NCBI RefSeq assembly: GCF_003989665.1 | Contig: NZ_RZIJ01000001.1 | Coordinates: 372,001-436,000 of the forward strand | DNA length: 64,000 nucleotides | Source: Azospirillum doebereinerae | GTDB lineage: Bacteria > Pseudomonadota > Alphaproteobacteria > Azospirillales > Azospirillaceae | Direction: 5' to 3' | Part shown: positions 36,661-47,000 of the stretch, piece after piece | Numbering within the stretch: position 1 is the stretch's first letter | How the letters are laid out: every line of letters starts with the position of its first letter | Position numbers and translations under genes: made by a program | The notes under the pieces: generated by a model | What the model was told of the DNA's origin: nothing | The model's database searches: none | The model's input: the letters and a program-made list of their open reading frames with translations, nothing else

Positions 36661-36785
36661 GCGCCTTTGCCCCCTCCCTAACCCTCCCCCCCCTTCGGCG
36701 GGAGAGGGGAGTGCCGCCTTACTCCCGCAAAGCTCCTGCCCCCTCTCCCGCGCAGCGGGGGAGGGATGGGGAGGGGGCAAGCGCC
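36661..36785. repeat. 125-bp palindromic MITE-like element between tagJ and tssE
   Basis: The ends GCGCCTTTGCCCCCTCCC and GGGAGGGGGCAAGCGCC (read 36661 and 36769 onwards) are near-perfect inverted repeats, and inner hairpins pair CCTCTCCCGC-type arms. The spacer shares TGCCGC and CAAAGCTCCTG with the element at 50180. It interrupts the otherwise compact tss operon. Confidence 0.8.
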
Positions 36786-36814
36786 AGCACTCCGCCACAA
36801 AAAGGTCGCCGCCT

Positions 36815-37291
36815 TTGGATCGCAACCAGTCCATCACCCTGTCGGTGCTCGACCGCCTGCTCGACGATTCGCCGGAAACCGCCACGCCGCGCCCGCACAC
36901 GCTGGCCGATCTGCGGGCGTCGATCCGGCGCGATCTCGAAAACCTGCTGAACACCCGACGGCGGGTGCTGGGCTGGCCGGGCGACCTGACGGAGCTGTCG
37001 GATTCGATCCTCGCCTACGGCTGCCAGGATCTGCTGAGCGAGAACCTCGCCACCGACGCCCGCCGCCGCGAGGTGGTGGCGCAGATCGAGGCGGCGATCC
37101 GCCGGTGGGAACCGCGCTTCGCCCGGCTGTCGGTGACGATGGTCGAGAACAGCGACCCGGCCGACCGCACGCTGCGCTTCCGGATCGAGGCGCTGATCCA
37201 CGCCGACCCGGCGCCCCAGCCGATGGTCTTCGATTCGCTGGTCGACCCGACCTCCAACATGGTCTCCGTGACGAGCAAGTCCCGTGGCTGA
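36815..37291 (+). CDS. tssE: T6SS baseplate wedge protein TssE
   Basis: The 158-residue gp25-like protein has SVLDRLLDDSPET, LADLRASIRRDLENLLNTRR and LRFRIEALI, characteristic of TssE. The start is TTG at 36815 with AAGG upstream; no ATG or GTG fits the conserved N-terminus. It overlaps tssF by 8 bases. A TTG start after an inserted palindrome suggests the element displaced the original leader. Confidence 0.92.
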   Translation: MDRNQSITLSVLDRLLDDSPETATPRPHTLADLRASIRRDLENLLNTRRRVLGWPGDLTELSDSILAYGCQDLLSENLATDARRREVVAQIEAAIRRWEPRFARLSVTMVENSDPADRTLRFRIEALIHADPAPQPMVFDSLVDPTSNMVSVTSKSRG

Positions 37292-39116
37292 CGAACTTCT
37301 CCCTTACTACAACCGCGAGCTGACCTATCTGCGCCGCATGGCGGCGGAGTTCTCGGAGGCGCACCCGAAGATCGCCGGGCGGCTGCGGCTCAGCGCCGAC
37401 GCCGTGGAGGATCCCCACGTCGCGCGGCTGCTCGAAGGCGTCGCCTTCCTGAACGCCCGCATCAGCCGCAAGCTGGACGACGAATACCCGGAACTGGTCG
37501 ACACGCTGCTCGACGTGCTCTACCCGCATTATCTGGCGCCGGTGCCGTCGATGGCGGTGGTGCAGATGAAGGGCAGCCCCGACCTGACCGGCCCCTACAC
37601 CGTGCCGAAGGGGACCGAGCTGGATTCGGAACCCCTGCGCGGCGAGACCTGCCGCTTCCGCACCGTCTACCCGACCACGCTCTGGCCGATCGAGCTGGAA
37701 CAGGCGACGCTGGCCGGACGCCCGCTGGTGGCCCCGCCCAACCCGCGCGGCGCCGACGCCGTCGCGGCGCTGCGGCTGACCCTGCGCTGCCGCGCGCCCG
37801 ACATGACCTTCGCCGGCCTGCAACCGGGCTCCTTGCGCTTCTTCCTGCGCGGCCAGCCGCAGCAGGTCTACGCGCTGCACGAGCTGCTGTTCAACAACGC
37901 GCTGTCGGTGGCGCTGGCCGACGACGCCCGCGATCCCGACGCGGTGATCCTCGGCCCGGACGCGATCCGCCCGGTCGGTTTCGCCGACGACGAGGGGATG
38001 CTGCCCTACCCCGCCCGCTCGCATCAGGGCTACCGGCTGCTGACCGAGTATTTCGCCTTCCCGGAGAAGTTCCTCTTCTTCGACCTCGACCTGTCGTCGA
38101 AGGTGCTGCGGCGGGCCGGCAACCGGCTGGAGATCTTCGTCTACCTGAACCGCACCGACGGCGACCTGGAGCGCGCGGTGTCGAAGGACAACATCGCGCT
38201 CGGCTGCACCCCGGTCGTCAACCTGTTCCGCCAGCGGGCCGAGCCGGTGGCGCTGACCCAGACCCAGCACGAGCACCGGGTCGTCGCCGACGCAAGGCGC
38301 CCCGGCGCGCTGGAGGTCCATTCGGTGGACGGCGTGGTGGCGACCGACCCGGCCGGCCAGCAGCGGCGCTTCCTGCCCTTCTACGGGCTGCGCCACGGCG
38401 GCGTGGAATCGGTGACCCGCACCTACTACACCGCCAGCCGCCGCCCGGCCGGCGGGCGCGATCCGGGGACCGAGGTGCATCTGGCGCTGGTCGACCTCGA
38501 TTTCGACCCGTCCAGCCCGGCCGAATCGGTGCTGTCGGTGGAGACCACCTGCCTCAACCGTGACCTGCCGGGGCAACTGCCCTACGGCGGCGGCCACCCC
38601 TACATGAAGCTGACCGAAGGCATGGCGGCGGTCGCCGGCGTGTCCTGCCTGACCCCGCCGACCGCGACGCTGCGCATCGCCGAACGGCAGGGGCACCGCT
38701 GGCGGCTGATCTCGCACCTGCTGCTGAATCACCTGTCGCTTTCGGGCGGCGAGGAGGGCACCGAGGCGCTGCGCGAGATCCTGCGGCTCTACGACTTCCG
38801 CGATTCGGCGGAGACGCGCGGCATCGCCGACGGCATCCTGTCGGTGTCGACCAAGCGCGGCACTGCACGGGCGCCCTCACGGCCGGGCGACGTCGCCTGG
38901 GGCGACGCGCTGTGCCGGGGCATCGACGTGACCATCGAGTTCGATCCGCAGCGCTTCAGCGGCAGCGGCATGTTCCTGCTCGGCATGATCCTCGACCATT
39001 TCCTGGGGCTTTACTGCTCGATCAACTCCTTCACCCGGCTGACCGCCACGGTGAAGGGACGCACCGGAGTGCTGCGCACATGGCCCGCCCGCGCCGGCAA
39101 CCGCCCGCTTCTGTAG
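37284..39116 (+). CDS. tssF: T6SS baseplate protein TssF
   Basis: This 610-residue protein has the typical start LLPYYNRELTYLRRMAAEFS, then HPKIAGRLRLSADAVEDPHVARLL (in two parts) and LDVLYPHYLAPVPSM. The C-terminal region ends with RFSGSGMFLLGMILDHFLGL and FTRLTATVKG. It forms the baseplate wedge with TssG. The GTG start overlaps tssE by 8 bases and the end overlaps tssG by 37. Confidence 0.96.
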   Translation: MADELLPYYNRELTYLRRMAAEFSEAHPKIAGRLRLSADAVEDPHVARLLEGVAFLNARISRKLDDEYPELVDTLLDVLYPHYLAPVPSMAVVQMKGSPDLTGPYTVPKGTELDSEPLRGETCRFRTVYPTTLWPIELEQATLAGRPLVAPPNPRGADAVAALRLTLRCRAPDMTFAGLQPGSLRFFLRGQPQQVYALHELLFNNALSVALADDARDPDAVILGPDAIRPVGFADDEGMLPYPARSHQGYRLLTEYFAFPEKFLFFDLDLSSKVLRRAGNRLEIFVYLNRTDGDLERAVSKDNIALGCTPVVNLFRQRAEPVALTQTQHEHRVVADARRPGALEVHSVDGVVATDPAGQQRRFLPFYGLRHGGVESVTRTYYTASRRPAGGRDPGTEVHLALVDLDFDPSSPAESVLSVETTCLNRDLPGQLPYGGGHPYMKLTEGMAAVAGVSCLTPPTATLRIAERQGHRWRLISHLLLNHLSLSGGEEGTEALREILRLYDFRDSAETRGIADGILSVSTKRGTARAPSRPGDVAWGDALCRGIDVTIEFDPQRFSGSGMFLLGMILDHFLGLYCSINSFTRLTATVKGRTGVLRTWPARAGNRPLL

Positions 39117-40165
39117 TCGAGCGCCTGTTCCGCACCCCCCACCGCTTCGATTTCTTCCAGGCGGTGCGGGTGCTGGAATGGCAGGCCAAGCGCGACGCGC
39201 GGGACCGCCGCACGGCGCCGCGCCGCGCCGTGGGCCACGACCACGACCCGCGCGAGGAGGTTGTGCGCCTGCGCGCCGAGACCTCGCTGACCTTCCCCGG
39301 CAACCAAGTGACGGGGGCGGAGGCCGGGGTGGACGGCAAGCCGCCGCAGATCGTCGGCGCCTTTATGGGGCTGGTCGGGCCGCTCGGCGTGCTGCCGCAG
39401 CACTACACCGAGTTGATGATCCGGTCCTTGCGCGAGCGCAACCGGTCGCTGCGCGACTTCTTCGACGTCTTCCATCACCGTTCGCTGTCGCTGTTCTACC
39501 GCGCCTGGGCCAAGTACCGCCTGCCGGTGTCGTTCGAGCGCGGGCTGGACGGGCGCGATCCCGACCCGGTGACCACCGCCGTGTCCAGCTTCGTCGGCAT
39601 CGGCTCGCCGTCGCTGACCAAGCGGCTGGCGGTCGAGGACGAAACGCTGCTGCACTACTCCGGCCTGATGGCGCGGGGGCCGCGCTCGGCGGCGGATTTG
39701 CAGGGGCTGCTGTCGGATTTCCTGGGCCGCCCGGTGGCGGTGGACTGCTTCGTCGGAAGCTGGCTGCCGGTGGCGCCGGACGGGCAGACCCGGCTGCCAT
39801 CCTTGGGCGACCCGCAGGGGCAGCATTGCCGGCTCGGCATCGACGCCTTGGCCGGCGACCGCGCCTGGGACGTCCAGGGCAAGTTCCGCCTGCGCATCGG
39901 CCCGCTGAACCGCGCCCAGTTCCAGGACTTCATGCCCGAGGGGCGCGAGTTCCGGAAGCTGCAGGATCTGGTGCGGCTCTACGTCGGGCCGGAGCTGGAT
40001 TTCGAGCTGCAGGTGACGCTGGACGCCCCGCATGTGCCGGCCGCCCGACTGGCGGCGGGTTCGGAGGACCAGGACGCGACGCGGCTGGGCTGGAACGGCT
40101 GGGTGCTGCACGCGCCGAGCCCGGTGGAGCGCAGCGACGCCGTGTTTCCGATGCAGGATTTGTAA
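39080..40165 (+). CDS. tssG: T6SS baseplate protein TssG
   Basis: This 361-residue protein has the TssG features LFRTPHRFDFFQAVRVLE, LTFPGNQV, FMGLVGPLGVLPQHYTELM and DFFDVFHHRSLSLFYRAW. The ATG at 39080 lies inside tssF with GGAG 10 bases upstream, an unusually long (37-base) overlap that would couple the two wedge proteins' synthesis. Confidence 0.96.
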   Translation: MARPRRQPPASVVERLFRTPHRFDFFQAVRVLEWQAKRDARDRRTAPRRAVGHDHDPREEVVRLRAETSLTFPGNQVTGAEAGVDGKPPQIVGAFMGLVGPLGVLPQHYTELMIRSLRERNRSLRDFFDVFHHRSLSLFYRAWAKYRLPVSFERGLDGRDPDPVTTAVSSFVGIGSPSLTKRLAVEDETLLHYSGLMARGPRSAADLQGLLSDFLGRPVAVDCFVGSWLPVAPDGQTRLPSLGDPQGQHCRLGIDALAGDRAWDVQGKFRLRIGPLNRAQFQDFMPEGREFRKLQDLVRLYVGPELDFELQVTLDAPHVPAARLAAGSEDQDATRLGWNGWVLHAPSPVERSDAVFPMQDL

Positions 40166-40208
40166 GGGGGCGCAACGCCGCCATGACGCCGCAAGGACCG
40201 AGGACACC

Positions 40209-41750
40209 ATGAGCGACTGGAGCGCCGGCTATGTGTCGGACATCGAGTATCTGCCGGGCTTCTACCGCGAGCAGGGGCCGGCGCATCTGACGCTGAGCTG
40301 CCTGATCAACGGCATCGCCCCGCCCGCGACCGCCAACGGCTTCGACTATTGCGAGCTGGGCTGCGGCCACGGCACAACGGTGGCGCTGTTCGCGGCGGCC
40401 AACCCGAAGGGGCGCTTCCACGCGGTGGACTTCCACCCGGCCCACATCGCCCGCGCCCGCGACGCCGCCGCCGAGGCCGGGCTGACCAACATCGCCTTCC
40501 ACGAGGCGAGCTTCGCCGATCTGGCCGACGGCACGGGGCCGGAGTTGCCGGAGTTCGACTTCGTCACCTTGCACGGCGTCTACAGCTGGGTCAGCCCGAT
40601 GAACCGGGGCGCCATCGCGCGCTTCCTGTCGAAGAAGCTCAAGCCCGGCGGCATCGTCTACGTCAGCTACAACGCGCAGCCCGGCTGGACGCCGATGATG
40701 CCGCTGCAACGGCTGCTCTACGAGTATTCCGGGCTGGTCCACGAGCGCAGCGACCGGCAGGTCAAGGCCGGGCTGGACTTCGCGGAATCGCTCTTCAAGG
40801 CCGGGGCCAAGATCCTGGGCGACGAGGCGATGTTCGCCAAGCTGCGCGGCGAGAGCAAGACGCAGAGCGCCACGGACCAGTCGGTCTATCTGGCGCACGA
40901 ATACCTGAACGGAAGCTGGCACCCGCTCTACCACGTCGACGTCGCCCGCGAGCTGGGCGAGGCGAAGCTGACCTACGCCGGCTCCGCCACCCTGTTCGAG
41001 AACTACCCGGAGTTGGCCCTCACCGCCGAGCAGCGCACGGCGCTCGACGGAATCGGCGTGCCCAGCCTGCGCGAGACCTTCAAGGACTACTGCGTCGGCC
41101 GCCCCTTCCGCCGCGACGTGTTCGTGCGCGGCGCCCGGCGCATCAGCGTGGCCAAGCGCGACGCGCTGCTGGCCGACATGGGAATGGCGCTGATCGTGCC
41201 CCGTGCCGACGCCCGCACGACGATCCAGGTGCCTCTCGGCGAGGCGACGCTGGAGGCCAAACACTATGAGCCGATCTTCGACGCGCTGGCCGAACGCCCG
41301 CGCCGGATCGGCGAGCTGATGGAGTTGCCCGAGGTGCGCCGGGCCGGCGGCAAGCTGTCGGCGGTGGAGATCGCCGGCATGCTGACCGGCTCCGCCCAAG
41401 CGCTGCCGGTGCTCGAACCGGCGGACCGCGTGACTCCGCTGCCGTCCGTGCTGGCGCACAACCGCGCCGCCGCCGCCGAGCTGGCGACCAGCGAGGGGCG
41501 CAAGAGCAGCGCGTTCGCGGCCTCGGTCGGCGGAGCCGGGCTGCACGTCAGCGTGGTCGAGGCCCTGCTCTACGACGGTCTGTGCGAGGGCGTGCCGGAA
41601 CAGGTCGACGCGCTGGTCGTCCACGCGATGAAGCGGCTGTCGGCGCCGGAGAACGCCGACGACGCCAGCCGCAACGCCATCGACGAGAGCATGGGCTGGT
41701 GCCTGCGCAACAGCCTGCCGGTCTGGCGCAAGCTGGGCGTCATCGGGTGA
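40209..41750 (+). CDS. Methyltransferase with C-terminal regulatory domain
   Basis: The 513-residue protein has a class I SAM-binding domain (YCELGCGHGTTVALFAAANP and VKPGGIVYVSYN-like KPGGIVYVSYNAQPGW). A large C-terminal region is typical of methyltransferase regulatory-domain proteins (MethyTransf_Reg) around residues 210-300. It lies in the tss operon between tssG and tssJ. I know no established T6SS function for it; methylation of a secretion component or effector is possible. AGGA precedes the ATG at 40209. Confidence 0.85.
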   Translation: MSDWSAGYVSDIEYLPGFYREQGPAHLTLSCLINGIAPPATANGFDYCELGCGHGTTVALFAAANPKGRFHAVDFHPAHIARARDAAAEAGLTNIAFHEASFADLADGTGPELPEFDFVTLHGVYSWVSPMNRGAIARFLSKKLKPGGIVYVSYNAQPGWTPMMPLQRLLYEYSGLVHERSDRQVKAGLDFAESLFKAGAKILGDEAMFAKLRGESKTQSATDQSVYLAHEYLNGSWHPLYHVDVARELGEAKLTYAGSATLFENYPELALTAEQRTALDGIGVPSLRETFKDYCVGRPFRRDVFVRGARRISVAKRDALLADMGMALIVPRADARTTIQVPLGEATLEAKHYEPIFDALAERPRRIGELMELPEVRRAGGKLSAVEIAGMLTGSAQALPVLEPADRVTPLPSVLAHNRAAAAELATSEGRKSSAFAASVGGAGLHVSVVEALLYDGLCEGVPEQVDALVVHAMKRLSAPENADDASRNAIDESMGWCLRNSLPVWRKLGVIG

Positions 41751-41894
41751 GGAGTGTCGGGTGAGGACCGCCAAGCGATCGGAGCCGCCGGACAGGCCGC
41801 CGGCCAAGCAATTGTCACCGCACCCCCTTTGGTTCCGGGTGACCATCCGTCCGCGCGCTGTTATACCCGTTGGTATGATGGGAAAACGGACGTG

Positions 41895-42461
41895 ATGGGC
41901 AGGATGGCCGGCTGGGCTTGGCGACGGACGGCGGCGCGTTCCCTGTCCCTGGGCGTTCCTCTTGCGCTGGCCGTGCCGCTGGCGCTGTCGGCCTGCGGGT
42001 CGGCGCCGCCCCCGCCGACGCCGACCACGGTCGAGTTGACGGTGACCGGCGCGAAGGACCTCAACCCCGACCCCAACGACCGCCCGTCGCCGGTGATGCT
42101 GCGCGTCTACCAGCTCGGCCCCAGCGACGCCTTCGCCAACGCCGACTTCTTCCAGATCATCGACCAGGACAAGGCGACGCTCGGCCCCACCCTGCTCGAC
42201 CGGCAGGAGATCGCGGTCGCGCCCGAAAGCAGCCAGACCATCGCCATCGCGCCCAAGCCCGACGCCCGGACCATCGCCGTCGCCGCCGCCTTCCGCGCCT
42301 ACGAGGAGGCGGGCTGGCGGGCGATGGCCCCGATCCTGCCCAACACCAAGAACCAGTGGCGGCTGGACGTGCAGGCCCGCAAGGTCACGCTGACCCCGCC
42401 CGAAGCCGAGCCGGAGGAGAAGCCCTCCTCGCCCTTCAAGACCGGGGGAGCGACGGAATGA
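41895..42461 (+). CDS. tssJ: T6SS outer-membrane lipoprotein TssJ
   Basis: The 188-residue protein has a lipoprotein signal (Arg-rich start, hydrophobic core, LALSAC lipobox with Cys34). The mature domain has VMLRVYQLGPSDAFANADFF, typical of TssJ. It anchors TssM at the outer membrane. Start choice is between ATG 41895 and ATG 41904. It overlaps tssL by 4 bases (ATGA). The 144 bases before it hold no recognised element. Confidence 0.93.
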   Translation: MGRMAGWAWRRTAARSLSLGVPLALAVPLALSACGSAPPPPTPTTVELTVTGAKDLNPDPNDRPSPVMLRVYQLGPSDAFANADFFQIIDQDKATLGPTLLDRQEIAVAPESSQTIAIAPKPDARTIAVAAAFRAYEEAGWRAMAPILPNTKNQWRLDVQARKVTLTPPEAEPEEKPSSPFKTGGATE

Positions 42462-43996
42462 ATCCCCGGCCGCCGCCCGACAAGAACCCGTTCGAGGAAC
42501 CGGACGACATCGACGCCACGGTGATGCAGCCGATGCAGGCGTTCCGCCGCCCGGCCGACCCGGCGGCGCCGCCCGGCGCGCCCGCAAACCCGGCCGGTCT
42601 GGCGCCCCCCGCCTTCGGGCAGGGTGGCGTGTCGCAGACCAGCTACACCCCGGCCCCCTTCGCCGCCCCGTCCGCGTTCACGGCACCCTCCGCCTTCACG
42701 GCGCCCTCGGCCTTCCCCACGGCGCCCAAGCCGGCACCGGCGACCGCGCCAGCCTCCGCCCCGCTGTCCTACGGCGGCGCCTACCGCCCATTGGACGACG
42801 CGACGCTGACCGCGCTGGCCGCCGTCAGCGACAACCCGCTGGTGACGGCGGCGGCGCCGATCCTGTCGGTGGTGGTGCGGGTGCGCGACCTGACCCAGCA
42901 CCGCGACGTGGAGTCGCTGCGCGAGCGCGTCGCCGCCGAGGTGCAGAACTTCGAGGCCGCCGCGACCCGCGCCGGCCTGTCCGCCGCCCAGATCCGCAAC
43001 GCCGGCTACGCGCTCTGCGCGACGGTGGACGACGTGGTGCTGGCGACCCCCTGGGGCGGGCAGAGCCTGTGGGCGCACAAGAGCCTGGTCTCCACCATCC
43101 AGAAGGAGACCTGGGGCGGCGAGCGCTTCTTCGACCTGCTCGACCAGATGGCCAACCAGCCCGACCGCCATCTGATCGAGCTGGAGCTGTTCTACCTCTG
43201 CCTGTCGCTGGGCTTCGAGGGCAAGTACCGCGTCATGCCGCGCGGGTACAGCGAGCTGGGACGGCTGCGCGACCGCCTGTACCGGGTGATCCGCAAGCAG
43301 CGCGGCGACGCCGACCGCGACCTGTCGGTGCATTGGCGCGGCGTGGCCGATGGCTTTCGCCCGCTGGCCGCCGCGATCCCGCTGTGGCTGCCGGCGCTGC
43401 TGGTCGCGGCGCTGCTGGCGATGCTCTACGCGTGGTTCGTCTTCGCGCTCGCCGACCAGTCCGACGCCGCGCAACGCCGGCTCCTCGCCCTGATGCCCGA
43501 CAAACCGGTGGAGATCGCCCGCGTCACCGCCCCCGCCACCCTGCCCGCTCCGCCGCCCAGCCGCACCGTCGTGCAGCGCGTCGCCGCCTTCCTGGCCGCC
43601 GACGTCAAGGCCGGTCTGGTCGAGGTGAGCGGCGAGAGCGACGGGCGGGTCATCGTGCGCACGCGCCTCAACGTCTTCGCGTCGGGCAGCGACCGGGTGG
43701 ATCCGCGCTACCGCGAGGTCTTCGGCCGGGTCGCCGAGGCGTTCCGCACCGAATCCGGCCGCATCCAGGTGATCGGCAACACCGACAACGTCGCCATCCG
43801 CTCCCTGCGCTACCCCTCCAACCAGGAGCTGTCGGAGGCGCGGGCCGAGGGCGTGCGCCAGCTGCTGGCCGAGAAGCTGGGCGGCGCCGGCCGCCTGAGC
43901 GCCGAGGGGCGCGGCGACGCCGACCCCATCGCCCCCAACACGACGCCGCAGGGCCGGCAGGCCAACCGCCGCATCGACATCGTGCTGGCTCCCTGA
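42458..43996 (+). CDS. tssL: T6SS membrane protein TssL with OmpA-type C-terminus
   Basis: Residues 1-110 of 512 are a disordered Pro/Ala-rich leader with four FTAPSAF-type repeats. Residues 120-320 are the DotU/IcmH domain (LFYLCLSLGFEGKYRVM), a membrane helix lies at about 310-332, and an OmpA-like peptidoglycan-binding domain fills 370-510 (IQVIGNTDN, NQELSEARAEGVRQLL, ANRRIDIVL). Near the N-terminus an acidic motif DDIDATVMQP places Thr21 in a context like the PpkA-phosphorylated, Fha-bound threonine described for Agrobacterium TssL. Confidence 0.95.
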   Translation: MNPRPPPDKNPFEEPDDIDATVMQPMQAFRRPADPAAPPGAPANPAGLAPPAFGQGGVSQTSYTPAPFAAPSAFTAPSAFTAPSAFPTAPKPAPATAPASAPLSYGGAYRPLDDATLTALAAVSDNPLVTAAAPILSVVVRVRDLTQHRDVESLRERVAAEVQNFEAAATRAGLSAAQIRNAGYALCATVDDVVLATPWGGQSLWAHKSLVSTIQKETWGGERFFDLLDQMANQPDRHLIELELFYLCLSLGFEGKYRVMPRGYSELGRLRDRLYRVIRKQRGDADRDLSVHWRGVADGFRPLAAAIPLWLPALLVAALLAMLYAWFVFALADQSDAAQRRLLALMPDKPVEIARVTAPATLPAPPPSRTVVQRVAAFLAADVKAGLVEVSGESDGRVIVRTRLNVFASGSDRVDPRYREVFGRVAEAFRTESGRIQVIGNTDNVAIRSLRYPSNQELSEARAEGVRQLLAEKLGGAGRLSAEGRGDADPIAPNTTPQGRQANRRIDIVLAP

Positions 43997-44000
43997 TCCC

Positions 44001-47000
44001 ATGAAAACGATCCTGTCCGTCCTCACCTCCCGCTGGTTCCTGACGCTGGTCGGCGCGCTCTGCCTCGCCGCCATCGTCTGGTTCCTCGGCCCGCTGGTCG
44101 CCGTCGCCGGGGCCTTCCCGCTGGAGGATCCGACGATCCGGCTGGCCGTGGTCTTCGGCATCCTGCTGGTCTGGGCGCTCGCCATGCAGTGGTCGCTCTA
44201 CCGCCACCGCAGCGCCAACGACCGCATGGTGAAGGCGCTGGCCACCGCTGGCAGCCGTGCCGACAAGGCCGATCCCGACGCCGACGCGGTGGGCCAGGAG
44301 ACCGACCAACTGCGCGGCGGCCTGCGCGAGGCGCTGGAGCAGCTGCGCAAGGCGCGCTTCGGCGGCGGCTGGGGCCAGCGCTATCTCTACCAACTGCCCT
44401 GGTACCTGCTGATCGGGGCGCCGGGGGCCGGCAAGACGACGGCGCTGGCCAATTCCGGCCTGCGCTTCCCGCTGGCGCCCGAGATGGGACGGGCGGCGCT
44501 GCGCAACTTCGGCGGCACCCGCAACTGCGACTGGTGGTTCACCGACGACGCGGTGCTGATCGACACCGCCGGACGCTACGTCACCCAGGACAGCCAGCCC
44601 ACCATCGACGCCAAGGTGTGGAAGAACTTCATCGGCCTGCTGAAGCGGCACCGCCCGCGCCAACCGGTGAACGGCATCCTGCTGGCGGTCAGCCTGTCCG
44701 ACCTCGCCGTCTGGAGCGAGGCCGAGCGCAAGGGCCACGCCGAACAGCTCAAGCTGCGCCTGAAGGAGCTGCGGGGGCAGGTCGGCGCCCGCGTGCCGGT
44801 CTATGTCCTGTTGACCAAGGCCGATTTGATCGCCGGCTTCGCCGAGTTCTTCGACGACCTCAGCCGCGAGGAGCGCGAGCAGGTCTGGGGCGTGACCTTC
44901 CCGCTCGACGACGGCAAGGGCAAGGACGGCGACGCCCCGGTCCACCGCTTCGCCGTCGAGTTCGACCTGCTGACCAACCGCATCGCGCGGCGCGTGCTCG
45001 ACCGCGTCCACGCCGAATCGGACATCCAACGCCGCTCGCTCGACACGTTGTTCCCGGCCCAGATCGCGGCGCTGAAACCGGCGCTGACCGATCTGCTGGG
45101 CGTCATCTTCGAGCCCAACCGCTACGAATCCTCCCCCCTGCTGCGCGGCGTCTACCTGACCAGCGGCACCCAGGACGGCCAGCCGGTGGACCGGCTGAAC
45201 GAGCTGGTCGCCGGCTCCTTCGGGCTGGACCGGCCGGTGCTGCCGGCGGGCAGCGGCGGGCGCAGTTTCTTCCTCACCCGCACCCTGCGCGACGTGGTGT
45301 TCGCCGAGGCCGGGCTGGTCGGGCTGGACGGCGGGATGGAGCGGCGACGGCGCCTGCTGCGCGGCGGCGCGATGCTGGCGATGCTGCTGGTCGGGCTGGG
45401 GCTGGCCGGCTTCTGGGCCAACAGCTTCACCAACAACGCGGCGCTGGTCGCCGGGGTCGACGCCGCCGCCGCCAAGGCCGCCGCCGAGCTGGAGCCGCTG
45501 ACCACCGCGCCGCGCTCGCTGACCAAGGTGGACGACACCGACTTCACCGCCATCGTGCCGCCGCTGAACACGCTACGCGCCATCCCCGCCGGCTGGGCCG
45601 ATCCGCCACCGCTGGAGATGACCGGCGGCCTCTACCAGGGCGGTCGGCTCGGCCGGCAGAGCGGGACCGTCTACGACCGCGCCCTGCGCACCGCCCTGCT
45701 GCCGCGCGTCTTCCTGCGGCTGGAGGAGCAGCTGCGCCGCGAGCGCGGCCGGCCGGAATACCTGTTCCAGGCGCTCAAGGTCTATCTGATGCTGGCCGGC
45801 AAAGGGCCGCTCGACAAGGCGCTGGTGTCGGACTGGATGGCGCTCGACTGGCTGGCGACGCTGCCCGGCCCGGCCTACGAGACGGCGCGGCGGGATCTCC
45901 GCCTTCATCTCGACGCGCTGCTGGCGGCGCCGCTCTCCGCCCTGCCGTCCGACGAGGATCTGGTCGAGCAGGCCCGCGTCAGCCTGACCCGCTACCCACT
46001 GGCCGAGCGCGGCTTCGCCATCCTGCGCGACCGGCCGGAGATTCAGGCCCTTTCCGACTGGCGTCTGGTCGATCAGGCCGGGCCGCTGGCCGGGCGGGTG
46101 CTGATCCGCCCGTCGGGCAAGCCGCTGTCGGACGGGGTGCCGGGCCTCTACACCTACGACGGCTTCCACAAGGCGGTTCTCCCGGCCCTGCCCAAGGTCG
46201 CCAAGGCGCTGGTCGAGGAGAACTGGGTGCTGGGCCAGCCGAGCAGCGGCCCGCAGGCGCTCGCCAGCGCCCAGACGCTGGAGAAGGGCATCCTCGCCGT
46301 CTACCTCGACCGCTACGCGCGGCAGTGGGACGAGGTGCTGGGCGACGTGGTGATCGTGCCCTTGCGCGGGCTGAACCAGGCCGCCGACGTGCTGAACAGC
46401 CTGTCCGGCCCGCAATCGCCGCTCAAGCTGTGGCTGACCGCCATGGTGCGCGAGACGACGCTGGCCCCCGGCCCGCAGGACAAGGGCACCGCTGCCGGAG
46501 GCCCCGCCGCCCCGGTGGCCGGCGGTCCGCTGGCCGGAGTCGCGCAGCAGGCCCAGGCGGCGGAGAAGGCGCTCGACGCCTCGGGGACCAACGCGGCCTA
46601 TCTGGCGCGGCTGGCCGGGGTGTCGCTGCAGCCGGCCGGTCCGCCGCCGGGCCAGCCGATCAACGACCATTTCCAGCCGCTCCGCACCCTGGTGCAGGGC
46701 GAGAACGGGGCGCCGCCCAAGCTGGACGAGATCCTGAAGCTGATGGGCGATCTCTACCAGCAGATCGCGCGGGCGGCCAATTCCCCCGACCAGAACGGCG
46801 CGCTGCTGGCGGGCCTCAGCGGCGCCGGCGGCGACCGGGGCGCGGTGATCGCCCAGCTGCGCGGCCTGACCCGCGACCTGCCCGCCCCCATCGACGGCAT
46901 GGTCGCCACGGTCGCGCAGTCCTCGGCCTCGGTCAGCGTCGGTGGCGCTCGGGCGCAGATCAACAAGGCGTGGCAGTCCACCGTCCTGCCCTTCTGCAAG

